From Ambrosia x helenae (Eukaryota; Streptophyta; Magnoliopsida; Asterales; Asteraceae): DNA of 64,000 nt. The stretch lies in the NCBI GenBank assembly GCA_030844895.1, contig CM061232.1, forward strand, positions 82,540,555 through 82,604,554. Reading direction: 5' to 3'. The first letter of the stretch is position 1. Every line of letters begins with the position of its first letter. The notes beneath the pieces were generated by a model. That model did not search any database. It saw only the letters and a program-made list of their open reading frames with translations, and was not told the origin of the DNA. Positions 10,990 through 21,229 of this stretch are shown here, piece after piece. The position numbers and the translations under genes are program-made.

Positions 10990-11226
10990 TTGTGTATTCT
11001 ATGCTATAGATGTGGATGAACTTCTCAATGTTATTAATGAAGATGTAATTGAGCGTTTCTAAAAGATGAAAACACGTAGAGAATAACTGTAATCGAGGTA
11101 TGTCATTATTGTCGTTATTACATTTAAATATTCAATGAACTATGTTATTTTATCGTCGTTTTAAACCCATTTTAAACTGACCAGTATTGTGCCCCCCGTA
11201 TAAAAAAATTCTGTATCCGCCACTGA
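10990..11226 (+). mobile_element. 3' end of an hAT-type (TTF zinc-finger) element, decayed
   Basis: After an acceptor-like CTATAG near 11008, an exon reads DVDELLNVINEDVIERF, stop, KMKTRRE, stop. This matches the usual C-terminal end of plant TTF-type zinc finger/hAT proteins (an ...I-RF--MK-RR--L tail), with two stops. It is followed by GTGCCCCCCGTATAAA and ends CTGTATCCGCCACTG at 11226; read inversely this is CAGTGGCGGATACAG, a typical hAT terminal inverted repeat. The 5' terminus was not found. Confidence 0.5.
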
Positions 11227-11518
11227 TCACCATTAAAGCTCTGTTACCTTGGTCGAAGTGTTGGTTAGTTAATCTTGATCCAGTTTTATTAATTAAGCAA
11301 GTTTAATAATTAATATTTAGTTTGTTTTGTTTAGTGGTCATATTAGAATACACTTGTGATATTATTAATATATTTTTCCTATACTTTTGAAATAATGTCT
11401 CTGACGTTGATATTAAACATTACTATATTCTATTATAAAAAAAAACATGACATGTTCAATTATTCGTAATGAAAACGATGTATATTGATATTATATTGCA
11501 TGTTTTTTAATACAGAGT

Positions 11519-13918
11519 ATGGGTACGCGCAAGGGACTATGTATAACTTCCACCGACTTTAATGAGCCTTCTGAAGACATTGTTGAAGACCATGGCGACT
11601 ATGAGACTGAAAATCACCATACGGGTAAAATGGAAGGTTGTCATTTCATGATGCTCCTAAGATAATTTGACCATCCTAATTTGCTACTTTTTGACTTTGA
11701 TCAGGTCCAATGGCAAACAAAAGCAAGAAAAATAAAACTTTAGCAGTAGAAGGCAATGAATATGAGAAGATTAGACAGTTGACAATTCAGAAGAACCAAA
11801 AAAAACTACAAGAACTTGGAATTAAAGACATTGTAAGGTCTTGTACAAGTTTATCAGAAAGTCAAAAAACGAAGAAAAACAAAGTGAATCATAACACTCA
11901 TGCTGGGGAAATAAATTTTGTAGAGCAACACCGTCCACAATTTATTGCACCAATGTCCATGAATAGAGTTGCTAATCTCACGAAGTTACGCCGCGTGGTT
12001 GCTTCAAATGTCTCTCAAAAGGTTTCATCTACTTCAAATGAAATACAACCGAATAAACAACCACAAACAGTTACCATGAGTGAAACAATTGAAGGTAATA
12101 AAAGAGGATCAATTGGAAGTATGGTTCTTGTTGTTGAGGATGATGATGATGAAATATCTCAAGGTATTATTTTGTTAATCTTAAAGTTTTGTTCAATAAA
12201 AATACATTTTATATTAATCTACTCTTTTATGCTTGAAGAAGGTAACAAAGAGGATATGGAAGTAGGTGATGTTGGTCAAAATGATGAGTATATAGGTCAT
12301 ACATTACATGAAGATGGAGGCAATGTTCAAAAACAACTACAAGGCCCTGAAAAACGAAAAGCAACTACATCTTATTCAAAAGGCAGTAGTATAGGTAGGC
12401 GCAAGAGGTTAAATATAACTTCTACCGTCTCCAATGAGTGTATTGAAAACCATGTTGATGACGAACCTGTTGAATACAATTTTGAAGACCACCAAGTTTT
12501 TGAAACTCAAGGTCATCAAGCTAGTGAAATACAAGGTAAAACTTAAGACAAATTGTAATGATGTTTAAGAAATAAAATGATAGAAGATATGTTCAAACTG
12601 TATTATAATTTGTAAATTGTTTTTCTACTTGTTTTCTTTCTTTCTTTCTTTTTTTTAATTTCTTAGGTGCTCCTAAAAAGGTTAGAGGCTATACACAGAA
12701 AGCTGAAACTTGGAAGATGGATAGTAAAAAAAAAATAGTTGTCAAATTCAACAAATTAGGAAAGCCTGTAGGGGATGAAGGTACTGAACTAGTTCAATTC
12801 CTTGGGACGCTTGTGAGGAATCCTGATCATGTATCCATAGAATATTCTGACTGGATAAAGGTTCCCAAACAAAAGAAAGAGGACATGTATTCACTCGTTA
12901 AGGTATATGTCTTTATTAAGTTTCAAAATGTATCTACTAGATAAAGTAAGAGGTGTATCCTTAATATATATAATTTTTGTTTGTAGTCAAAATTTGTTAT
13001 TTATCCAAATGAAACAAACAAGATTAAAAATTGGATCTTCCAAATCATGGGAACAAAATGGAGATCATGGAAAGGTTCGTTAAAGGAAACATGTTATGAT
13101 CCAAGCCTTACTGTTGATGAAATCGTGGCGCAACATGTTAAGAATGACGACAGATTGAATCCAACTCAATTTAAAGAACTTGTTACTCGTTGGTTCACTC
13201 CGGAATTTCAGGTAACAATAATCTGGAACTTTGATTTCTTTTACATTATTTACAATTATCTAATTATATCAAAGAATTCTTATCATGTATTATTTTATCA
13301 TTTACCATAGAGTATATGTGATGTTAAAAGAATGAGCCGCTCAAAGATGAAGGAGCCTCATGTGAGTGGGACAAAGTCATTTGCTAGACTTGCTCATGAA
13401 ATGGTATTATTCTAGCTATTTTTTACATTTATTATATTTTAGGGTTTTTATTTCCCTTACTAACCATCAAACATCAATTATAGTCAATGAATAATAATGG
13501 TGTATATCCAACAGGAGGAGAAATGTATATCGCAACTCGCACTCGTAAAGATGGAAGCATCGTTAATGATAAAGCTGCTCATGTTGTGGTAATATATTTT
13601 TAATGTCCCTATATATCATGGGTGTGTTTAATTTTTTTATGATTACGTATTTTATTACGTGTTCAGGCTTCATTAAAAGATATTGCCAATGAGTCTACAA
13701 CCACACCCGGTGATCCAGAAGATTTTACAAATGATGACTACTCAAAAGTCAAAGGCCCTGAGAAAAGAGGATATGTTCGGTTAGTGGGAAGGATGCCAGC
13801 CGAAAAAACTAGTGGTACATCTTTGAAAGATTCACAAACTATTGATCAGCTAACGAGTGTTGTTAATGCTATGTTAACATCGCTATTACAAAGTTTGCGT
13901 TGTTTATTTTTTTTTTAA
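11519..13918 (+). CDS. CACTA element protein, Ptta/En/Spm-type (plant transposase 24 family), eight exons
   Basis: Exons with consistent splice sites and phases are 11519-11624, 11705-12163, 12239-12535, 12667-12902, 12987-13211, 13311-13403, 13484-13588 and 13667-13918, giving about 590 residues. The N-terminal half is hydrophilic and partly repeated: the first exon's RKGLCITSTDFNE recurs as RKRLNITSTVSNE in exon 3. From exon 4 the family signature appears: FNKLGKPVGDEG, FLGTLVRNPDHV, DWIKVPKQKKEDMYSLVK, WRSWKGSLKE, LVTRWFTPEFQ, SKMKEPHVSGTKSFARL and PTGGEMYIATRTRKDGS. Members are the second protein of En/Spm-like elements and bind subterminal repeats. The end is unnatural (a T-run giving LFFF then TAA at 13916) next to a (TA)n insertion, so the C-terminus is probably lost. 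A glutamine-rich stretch after the insertion (near 14535) might be the severed tail. The DDE transposase gene is not seen. Confidence 0.68.
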
Positions 13919-14082
13919 AATATTCGTTCGGCGCTTTTTTTTATTTTTTTGGCCCAAAACGCTTAAAAACATGTATGTTACCTTGTGTATTTTTTTCAAA
14001 AAAAAAAAAAAACTTTTTTAGATGTTTTTTTAACGGGTTTTCAGAGTTTTCTTAACTTGAGTGGGTTTTCAATTTATACTTT

Positions 14083-14088
<6 letters not shown>

Positions 14089-14159
<71 letters not shown>
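14089..14159. repeat. (TA)n microsatellite at the edge of a foldback element
   Basis: About 70 bases of TA, preceded by TATACTTTCCC and followed by GGGTAGGGATCC. A very similar left context (GGGTTTTC...TATACTTCCAC) precedes the TA tracts in the tandem array. Confidence 0.95.
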
Positions 14160-14166
<7 letters not shown>

Positions 14167-14496
14167 GATCCTAAGAGAACCAACCCCTATTTGAGAACTG
14201 AGAAAACCATTCTGGGCCACACATTTCATATAAAGGCATTTTTTTTTTGAATTAGTTGCACATTTTTATGCAAGAATTTTTTTTTCTGAATTTTTTTTCA
14301 TTTATACATATGTGTATAATGCAATTATACACATGTGTATATTGAAAAAAAAATTAAAAAAAATTTCCTACATATAAAGCAGCGATTAAAACAAAAAAAA
14401 AATATTTTTTTTTTTGCCTTAGAGAAAATTTGTGGTCCAGAATGGTTTTTTTCAGTTCTCAATTTGAGAAAAGGTTCTCATTTGAACCAAATCCTA
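14158..14496. mobile_element. Foldback MITE inserted in a TA tract (Micron-like)
   Basis: The left arm (TAGGGTAGGGATCC ... TTTGAGAACTGAGAAAACCA, then TTCTGGGCCACACATTT) is matched in inverted form by the right arm (TTGTGGTCCAGAATGG ... CAGTTCTCAATTTGAGAA ... CAAATCCTA). Each arm is about 80 bp and imperfect. TA repeats lie on both outer sides. The centre holds a second palindrome (ATACACATGTGTAT, 14320-14345). Structure and target fit Micron-type MITEs, which sit in (TA)n; the class assignment is an inference. Confidence 0.65.
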
Positions 14497-15295
14497 TATA
14501 TATATATATAATGTGAGAATGTATGTTTTGATGAGCAACAGAGCCAGAAGCAACCATTGCAGAGCGCAATTGAGGTGGTGTTTTTAAGGTGTACCTTTTT
14601 TAGACACGGCTGATTTTAATTTATTCTGCCTTAGATAAAAATAAAATTCTCATTTACATTTCATTTAGTGTAAAAAAATTCATTAAAAGTTGTGTATCAC
14701 ATGAGTTATAACATTTTTTTGTTGTTTTATTTATTATTAGGTTAGAAAATTTAATATTACATGAGGTAGGATTAATAAAAAAAATTTAAATAAATAAAAG
14801 ATAAACGTAAAATTATGATTTAATAATATTATTTCATATGAGAGAGAATTAAGATAATCATAATATTTTTATTTATTATATAGTAAAAAATAATAAAGAT
14901 AGAGATAAAGACTAAAATTATAAATTAATAAGTATTGGCTTAATTTAGGTTATTATTTAGTGTATGGACAAAAACCCACCAAAAATCGTATTTCTTTTTC
15001 ATTTTTTGTATAATACTAGGGTAGTCATTGTAAAGATAATTAAACGCTTGTTAATTTGGTGTAATTTTTTTAAATGTCGTTCATAAAAGTTATTAATATT
15101 TAAAAATTGTTGGGGAAAACAGGAGAGAGAAAAAGTCTGTCTTTTATTATATATATATAGAGAGAGAGAGAAATAGATGTTATAATTCAAACACCCTTCA
15201 AACATGGTCCAACATTTGCATTTCTATGCACTATGACAAAATTGAAGTTGATTAAGGTTTGATATCAATTCAATGTGGTAACAAAGGCTATACAC
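14497..15295. other. AT-rich spacer left of the Copia element
   Basis: Near 14530-14580 an open stretch reads EQQSQKQPLQSAIEVV, possibly the severed tail of the CACTA gene. A (TA)n(GA)n tract lies at 15148-15171. Nothing else is recognised. Confidence 0.4.
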
Positions 15296-15300
15296 ATATC

Positions 15301-15557
15301 TGTTGAAATAATTGATTGGAGATTTTTTAGGATCCATATTCATCACACCATTTCCTATTTTTGGATGATTTATTCTTGGAGCACAAGACCACTTTTATTG
15401 CCTTATGACCAGCCATGCCATTCATTGTATTTCCATTTGTATAGTCTGTGTAATGGCTATTTAAAGCCCTGTTCGATTAGGTGTTAACACACAACAATAT
15501 ACAATACAACTTCTTCTAATTCTCTTCTTTGTTCATCTTTGATTATCATGTTTAACA
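15301..15557 (+). repeat. 5' LTR of Copia element 1
   Basis: Begins TGTTGAAATAATTG and ends CATGTTTAACA. It contains TATTTAAAG near 15458-15466, the best TATA-like signal for the element's promoter. Confidence 0.95.
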
Positions 15558-15570
15558 TGGTATCAGAGCA
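15558..15570 (+). other. Primer-binding site, initiator tRNA-Met type
   Basis: TGGTATCAGAGCA follows the LTR without a gap, the standard plant Copia primer site complementary to the tRNA-Met 3' end. Confidence 0.9.
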
Positions 15571-15616
15571 GCGTTTATGATCCATAAAAAATTTCTAAGC
15601 TCATCATTTACCGACA

Positions 15617-16945
15617 ATGTCCGAAGACGATAACAACAACCTCGCCATTCAACTAGCCAACCTCCTAAAAAATGGAGTCCAAAATCAAAATCCAAACCCG
15701 AAACCAAGTCCCTCCGACAGCCTGAAAATCAACCTAAGCCTCACTAGTCAAAACTACCCTCTATGGGCTCGTATGATACGAGTCGCGATAGGGGGAAAAT
15801 CGAAAGCCTTACTACAACATCTTACACAGTCCCCACCCGAACCTATGGACGATCAGTGGGAACAAGATGACTTGATTGTCTTTTCCTGGCTGATTCAAAA
15901 TATTGAACCGAGCCTTGCTAGTAACCTCACTGAGTTCCCAACGGCGAAAACGCTATGGGATGCACTCTCTGTTACATATAGCAGTGGCAAAGACAAACTT
16001 CAAACTTTCGATCTCCATGTCAAATCAAATGAGTTCAAACAGAATGGCTTACCATTAGAAGAATTCTGGATTGTGATGCAGGGTATCTGGGGAGAAATCG
16101 AAAGGCGAGATCCGAACCCGATGACGTGCTCTGCCGACATCATCACGTATAATAAACTCAGGTCAGAACATCGGTTATTTCAATTCCTTAATGCACTCGA
16201 TAGAAAATATGACTCCCTTAAAAGGGAAATACTCCGATGGGAACCATTACCGTCCGCCGAGGCCGCGTATGCGGCTGTCCGAAAAGAAACCGCACACCAG
16301 AATATTTTCGGAAACCAATCGCAAGGGACGGCAGCAGGGTCACATACCTCAGGAGATTCTATAGGATTAGGGCTCGCAACAAGGGGCCGCCGGTCAGAAC
16401 AGAAGGCCAATCCGTCGTCATTCCGGGTTGATAAAAGCCATCTGAAATGTGATCATTGTGGTATGAATGGACACAAAAAGGAGCAGTGCTTCAAACTCGT
16501 GGGATACCCGGATTGGTGGAACGATGGACATAAAAAGGGGAAAGAAGGTAAAGCTGCTGCTGCCATGAGCAATCCGGGGACTACCACAGGCGGCGGCAGC
16601 AGCGAAACTCAAAAGGAGGGCACCGGAAAAAATGGTGAATCGGGTAAGGTGAACCAGGCGGCCACTTGCTGTTTTGCGGCGAGTAAGGAGGAAGACGAAG
16701 GTGAACCGGAGGGCACATCAGGTATAGGGGTTGGAATTAACATTTCTAACCCCTCCTTTTTCAACTCTTCTCCTTTAAAGCATAAAGTTTCTAATAAATC
16801 TTTTTTGAACCCTCGTTTTTTTAGCCCTCAAATTCTTGATTTTTTAAATGAGTCACAAGTATTAGAAGATACCAACAACACCCCTTACACTCCTAACCTA
16901 GATAGTAAGGAGTTTAAAAAGTCTCGTAATAATAAGGAGTTTTAA
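15617..16945 (+). CDS. Copia gag (442 codons)
   Basis: The ORF starts at the first ATG after the primer site. The N-terminal part carries the Copia-type gag motif (SLTSQNYPLWARMIRVAI, residues about 36-55) and a central W-rich helical region. A single CX2CX4HX4C zinc knuckle (CDHCGMNGHKKEQC) lies at about residues 277-290. The protein builds the virus-like particle and binds element RNA. The frame ends at TAA 16943-16945, in a short tandem repeat where a run of four Ts puts the reading out of phase with the protease frame that follows. In most Copia elements gag and pol are one frame, so this is best read as a one-base slip. Confidence 0.9.
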   Translation: MSEDDNNNLAIQLANLLKNGVQNQNPNPKPSPSDSLKINLSLTSQNYPLWARMIRVAIGGKSKALLQHLTQSPPEPMDDQWEQDDLIVFSWLIQNIEPSLASNLTEFPTAKTLWDALSVTYSSGKDKLQTFDLHVKSNEFKQNGLPLEEFWIVMQGIWGEIERRDPNPMTCSADIITYNKLRSEHRLFQFLNALDRKYDSLKREILRWEPLPSAEAAYAAVRKETAHQNIFGNQSQGTAAGSHTSGDSIGLGLATRGRRSEQKANPSSFRVDKSHLKCDHCGMNGHKKEQCFKLVGYPDWWNDGHKKGKEGKAAAAMSNPGTTTGGGSSETQKEGTGKNGESGKVNQAATCCFAASKEEDEGEPEGTSGIGVGINISNPSFFNSSPLKHKVSNKSFLNPRFFSPQILDFLNESQVLEDTNNTPYTPNLDSKEFKKSRNNKEF

Positions 16946-16985
16946 AAGGCCTCGTAATAATAAGGAATTTAAAAACCCTCGTAGT
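16895..16985. repeat. Short tandem repeat at the gag-pol junction
   Basis: Three imperfect copies of a ~27-bp unit (core AATAAGGARTTT plus AAAAA/CCTCGT). They differ in T-run length. The extra T in the middle copy causes the frame change, and repeat slippage is a simple cause. Confidence 0.7.
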
Positions 16986-17000
16986 ATTGGAAAAGTTAAC

Positions 17001-19568
17001 ATGGCAGCACAAAAAAACCAAGAAAAAGATTCTTGGATATTTGATTGTGGTGCCACTGATACAATGACTTATGAAGAATCTGATATATGTTCTATGTCAA
17101 AACCCAACAAAAACGAGATTCATACTGCAAATGGGGAAGTCCTTCAAGTAAAAGGGGGAGGGATTATCCAAATCTCAAACAAAATGAAACTATCAAATTG
17201 TCTTTATGTTCCATCCTTGTCCCACAAATTGCTGTCAATCAGTCATGTTACGAAAGAACTGAATTGCATTGTGCTAATGCATCCTACTTTCTGTATTTTA
17301 CAGGACATCAGGACTGGAAAGATCATTGGGCGTGGTACTGAACGTCAAGGGCTATACTACGTGGATGAAGTGACTCGACAAGGTACTGTGATGCTTGCTC
17401 ATGGGTCAGCAGACAGAGAAGCTTGGTTATGGCACCGAAGATTAGGTCACTCGTCTAGTGGTTATTTGCATCGTTTATTTCCGGATTTATTTCCAACAAA
17501 TAAAGTTTTGAATTGTGAAACATGTTTTTTTGCCAAAAGTCATAGACACACCTTCAAATCAAATGATACTAAAGTTGACTCCCCTTTCTTATTGATCCAC
17601 TCGGATGTGTGGGGACCAGCAAAAATTGTGGGGGGGCAAAATTTCCGTTATTTCGTTACTTTTATTGATGATTGCACCCGCATGACGTGGATTTATCTAT
17701 TAAAAAATAAATCGGAAGTTTTTTCAAAATTCAGATGGTTTTGTGCCATGATTAAAACCCAATTCAAAAGCGAAATTCAAATCCTTAGGTCTGATAATGG
17801 GGGGGAATTTGTGAACACCTCAATGAAACAATTCTGCCAAGAAAAAGGAATACTTCATCAGACATCGTGTGCTCACACTCCCGAACAAAACGGGGTGTCT
17901 GAAAGGAAGAACCGTTTTCTTTTAGAAATAACTCGTGCTCTCATGATTGAATCTCAAGTCCCAAAATCATTCTGGCCCGAAGCACTTGTCACGGCAAACT
18001 ATCTTATGAATCGTCTTCCAACAAAGGCTCTCGAGTTTAAAACTCCTCTTCAAACTCTTGCTAAATACCATAAACCCCCGTCAGATCTTACCCTTGAACC
18101 TCGTGTTTTTGGATGTTCTGTGTTTGTTCACCTACCCAAAACAGACCGTTCTAAACTAGACGCATGTGCCGAGAAGTGTGTGTTTGTCGGCTACGGGGTT
18201 AATCAACATGGTTATCGATGTTACAACCCCAAAACGCGTCATATGTACACCACTATGAACTGCGACTTCCTCGAAACAGAATACTTCTACTCTACCCAAC
18301 ACACTGGTCAGGGGGAAAAGACAACCAATGACACATTGAGTTGGTTACAGTGGATATCACCCTTAGAAAAAGGAGTTAACCAGGAAGTCCAAAACTTGTC
18401 ACAATCCACTAGCCCTGAAGAAAGTACCACCAATAATGATCCTCCTAACCTGATGCCCGAGGTAAGTAATTCTCAAACTCAAGAGTATAATAATTCATCT
18501 GATACGTTTACTAACTATGAAGAACATGAGCATGTCGAACATGAGCATGTTGAAACTCTTGAGTTATCTGAAGATGAACCTGAGCAGGAAACACCATACG
18601 TTGAACCAGAAAAATATGTTCTACCACCAAGATCCAATAGAGGAGTTCCTCCAAAAAGGTACTCTCCCGAGAAGGAAGCTCGAAGCTCTCGATATCCAAT
18701 GGCGAATGTGGCAACAGGAAATTTATCTCCAGAAGCAAAAGCTTTTGCCAAATCTTTATGTTCTGAAGAAATACCAACGACAGTCGAGCAAGCTCTTAAA
18801 TCTAAAGAGTGGAGAGAAGCAATGAAGGTCGAAATGGATGCTCTAAGCAAAAATGACACATGGGAAAAATGTACACTCCCTCCTGGAAAAAAACCTGTTG
18901 GGTGCCGATGGGTCTTCACCATAAAATACAAACCAGATGGAACTATTGAAAGATACAAAGCCCGATTGGTGGCTAAAGGGTATACTCAAACATACGGAAT
19001 TGATTATTCTGAGACTTTTTCACCAGTAGCAAAGATCGATACAATCAGGGTTCTATTCTCAATAGCTGCGAACAAAGGATGGCCGCTCCTTCAATTTGAC
19101 GTAAAAAACGCCTTCCTACATGGAGAACTCAAGGAAGAAGTCTACATGGAAGTCCCTCCTGGACTCAGAAAAGATTCCAACCCTAAAGAAGTGTGTCGCT
19201 TGAAGAAATCTTTATATGGATTAAAACAATCTCCTCGCGCATGGTTTGGTAGATTTACCTTAGCCATGAAAAAATATGGCTTCAAGCAAAGCAACTCAGA
19301 TCATACTCTGTTCCTTAAACGAAGGAACGGACATGTAACTTGTCTAATTATTTATGTTGATGATATGATAATCACAGGTGATGATGAAGAAGAGATAACA
19401 AGATTGAAGGCAAGATTATTCAAAGAATTCGAGATGAAAGATCTAGGTCGACTCAAATACTTTCTTGGGATTGAAGTCATGAGGTCAAGAAAGGGGATTT
19501 TCATCTGTCAAAAGAAATATATCCTTGACTTGTTGGCAGAAACAGGGATGATCGACTGCAAACCGTGA
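17001..19568 (+). CDS. Copia pol part 1: protease, integrase, reverse transcriptase
   Basis: Domains in order: protease near residues 12-25, with FDCGATDTMT (D-C-G where D-S-G or D-T-G is usual); GAG-pre-integrase with LWHRRLGHSS (~143) and a C-X2-C pair; integrase core with D in LIHSDVWGP (~200), D in RSDNGGEF (~265) and E in QNGVSERKN (~300); and reverse transcriptase with LLQFDVKNAFLHG (~697) and the catalytic YVDD (~785). It copies the element RNA and inserts the cDNA. The frame is lost near 19566, where one base appears to be missing, so RNase H lies in another frame. Otherwise the domains look intact. The start given is the first ATG; in the undamaged family it would be continuous with gag. 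Confidence 0.9.
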   Translation: MAAQKNQEKDSWIFDCGATDTMTYEESDICSMSKPNKNEIHTANGEVLQVKGGGIIQISNKMKLSNCLYVPSLSHKLLSISHVTKELNCIVLMHPTFCILQDIRTGKIIGRGTERQGLYYVDEVTRQGTVMLAHGSADREAWLWHRRLGHSSSGYLHRLFPDLFPTNKVLNCETCFFAKSHRHTFKSNDTKVDSPFLLIHSDVWGPAKIVGGQNFRYFVTFIDDCTRMTWIYLLKNKSEVFSKFRWFCAMIKTQFKSEIQILRSDNGGEFVNTSMKQFCQEKGILHQTSCAHTPEQNGVSERKNRFLLEITRALMIESQVPKSFWPEALVTANYLMNRLPTKALEFKTPLQTLAKYHKPPSDLTLEPRVFGCSVFVHLPKTDRSKLDACAEKCVFVGYGVNQHGYRCYNPKTRHMYTTMNCDFLETEYFYSTQHTGQGEKTTNDTLSWLQWISPLEKGVNQEVQNLSQSTSPEESTTNNDPPNLMPEVSNSQTQEYNNSSDTFTNYEEHEHVEHEHVETLELSEDEPEQETPYVEPEKYVLPPRSNRGVPPKRYSPEKEARSSRYPMANVATGNLSPEAKAFAKSLCSEEIPTTVEQALKSKEWREAMKVEMDALSKNDTWEKCTLPPGKKPVGCRWVFTIKYKPDGTIERYKARLVAKGYTQTYGIDYSETFSPVAKIDTIRVLFSIAANKGWPLLQFDVKNAFLHGELKEEVYMEVPPGLRKDSNPKEVCRLKKSLYGLKQSPRAWFGRFTLAMKKYGFKQSNSDHTLFLKRRNGHVTCLIIYVDDMIITGDDEEEITRLKARLFKEFEMKDLGRLKYFLGIEVMRSRKGIFICQKKYILDLLAETGMIDCKP

Positions 19569-20320
19569 ATACTCCTATGATGGTGAATCAGAAGCTCTAC
19601 ATGGAGGAAAATGTGAAACTAGCTGACAAAGGGGAATACCAGCGAATAGTGGGAAAGCTGATCTATCTCTCACACACAAGACCTGACATTGCCTATGCAG
19701 TCGGAGTTGTGAGCCAATTCATGCATCAGCCTCAAGTTACTCATATGGAAGCCGTACGGAGAATTATCAGATATCTCAAAGGGACACCTGGTCATGGAGT
19801 TCTTTTCAAAGCAAATGGACATCTCGAAGCCCACATATATACCGATGCAGACTGGGCAGGAGATAAAGGAAATCGAAGATCAACATCTGGTTACTTCGCC
19901 CTTGTTGGTGGAAATTTGGTTACCTGGAGAAGCAAGAAACAAAAGGTGGTAGCCCTGTCAAGCGCTGAGGCAGAATTTCGAGGTATAGCACGTGGGTTAG
20001 CAGAGATACTATGGATACGAAAACTCTTAACAGAAATTGGATATCCTCCACCTCGGTCAAGCAAAATCTTGTGCGATAATAAAGCAGCAATTCAAATTTC
20101 AGAGAATCCGGTTCAACATGATCGCACAAAACACATTGAAGTTGATCGACATTTCATTAAAGAGAAGCTCGAGGCAGGGATAATTGAACTTCCATTTGTC
20201 CGCTCAGAAAACCAACTCGCAGACATTCTAACCAAGGCCGTCAACGAAAAAATCTTCAATCATTGTCTTGGCAAGTTGAATATTGAAAATCCCACTACTC
20301 AACTTGAGGGGGAATGTTGA
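19565..20320 (+). CDS. Copia pol part 2: RNase H
   Basis: This continues the polyprotein after the frame break. It reads the end of the reverse transcriptase connection (LIYLSHTRPDIAYAV) and then RNase H: YTDADWAGD, the family signature RRSTSGY, SSAEAEFRG, LCDNKAAI and TKHIEVDRHF. RNase H removes the RNA strand of the RNA-DNA hybrid. There is no ATG at the left edge, because this is the tail of the polyprotein and not a separate gene. The frame runs a few bases into the 3' LTR. Confidence 0.9.
   Translation: MNTPMMVNQKLYMEENVKLADKGEYQRIVGKLIYLSHTRPDIAYAVGVVSQFMHQPQVTHMEAVRRIIRYLKGTPGHGVLFKANGHLEAHIYTDADWAGDKGNRRSTSGYFALVGGNLVTWRSKKQKVVALSSAEAEFRGIARGLAEILWIRKLLTEIGYPPPRSSKILCDNKAAIQISENPVQHDRTKHIEVDRHFIKEKLEAGIIELPFVRSENQLADILTKAVNEKIFNHCLGKLNIENPTTQLEGEC
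20301..20314 (+). other. Polypurine tract of Copia element 1
   Basis: AACTTGAGGGGGAA directly precedes the 3' LTR and primes plus-strand DNA synthesis. Confidence 0.85.
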
Positions 20321-20571
20321 AATAATTGATTGGAGATTTTTTAGGATCCATATTCATCACACCATTTCCTATTTTTGGATGATTTATTCTTGGAGCACAA
20401 GACCACTTTTATTGCCTTATGACCAGCCATGCCATTCATTGTATTTCCATTTGTATAGTCTGTGTAATGGCTATTTAAAGCCCTGTTCGATTAGGTGTTA
20501 ACACACAACAATATACAATACAACTTCTTCTAATTCTCTTCTTTGTTCATCTTTGATTATCATGTTTAACA
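20315..20571 (+). repeat. 3' LTR of Copia element 1
   Basis: 257 bp, no difference from the 5' LTR found by eye. Followed by the ATATC duplication. Confidence 0.95.
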
Positions 20572-20629
20572 ATATCCAAATTATAAGAACTGCTAACCAA
20601 GTTAGTTTTGGCAGGAAAAAAAATGGAAT

Positions 20630-20880
20630 AGATTCAGGCCTAAAATTCCCATTTTGTACAACATTTACACCATTAGCAACTCCCGCCTCCGCTAGGCGCT
20701 TTGATGGCAGCGCACAAGCTATCTTGCGCCTGATTAACCATCTTCTCAAACCTTGATTTGAGTTAATCTGGCCCTGATTCTTTATCAGACAAACCAAAAA
20801 TACCATCCAACGTAAATTTAACGCCAAGGACAGGCTGCAACGACAAAGATTGATGAGAGGAGAGGAATGGGTCGCGTTGA
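20630..20880 (-). pseudogene. Fragment resembling coproporphyrinogen III oxidase (HEMF type)
   Basis: On the minus strand a segment reads LKSRFEKMVNQAQDSLCAAI (about 20762-20700). After a frame change it reads AGVANGVNVVQNGNF (about 20690-20640). These resemble two neighbouring blocks of plant coproporphyrinogen III oxidase, the plastid heme/chlorophyll enzyme: the RFEKM...AQD..C.AIE helix and the GGGGGISRVLQ.GN loop. The stretch between is deleted or scrambled, and a stop lies just upstream of LKSRF. Sequence further upstream (to 20880) may be transit-peptide-like. It is a dead fragment. The call rests on short matches remembered from the family, so moderate doubt remains. Confidence 0.45.
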
Positions 20881-21229
20881 AGATTGAAGAAAAGGTGCAT
20901 AATGTTATAGTGATGGTCGATAATCTAGAATAGGGTTTAATAATAATGAGGGTAGTTTGATCATTTTACATGACTTAATTGTAAATTTAACTATGTTAGT
21001 TAGTAAGGATCATTAATGTATGAAAATTCAATAAAAGGAAACACCATTAGGATCCATGGTCTAGTTATTAAACCATGAGGAGCGCATTTGCAATATCTGC
21101 AACACATGGCCGGCCCCAGGTAGGGCGAGACGCACCTCCAATCGAGACTCGTTTTTCCGGAGGCCTAAATCATACGATACGTATGTCACTTCAATACTAC
21201 ATGTTTTGTTATGTTTATTATATTTTTTT

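Larger units (their letters stand above)
15301..20571 (+). mobile_element. Ty1/Copia LTR retrotransposon, structurally complete, 5271 bp
   Basis: Two 257-bp LTRs (15301-15557 and 20315-20571) appear identical base for base. A perfect 5-bp target duplication, ATATC, lies at 15296-15300 and 20572-20576. A tRNA-Met-type primer site follows the 5' LTR, and a purine tract (CTTGAGGGGGAA) precedes the 3' LTR. Inside are gag, protease, integrase, reverse transcriptase and RNase H in Copia order. Identical LTRs mean a very recent insertion. Two single-base frame breaks (near 16940 and 19566) interrupt what should be one polyprotein. Confidence 0.95.

Noticed and set aside
18515..18958. 147-codon minus-strand ORF
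   Set aside because: It is the shadow of the Copia reverse transcriptase frame, with no promoter or family signal.
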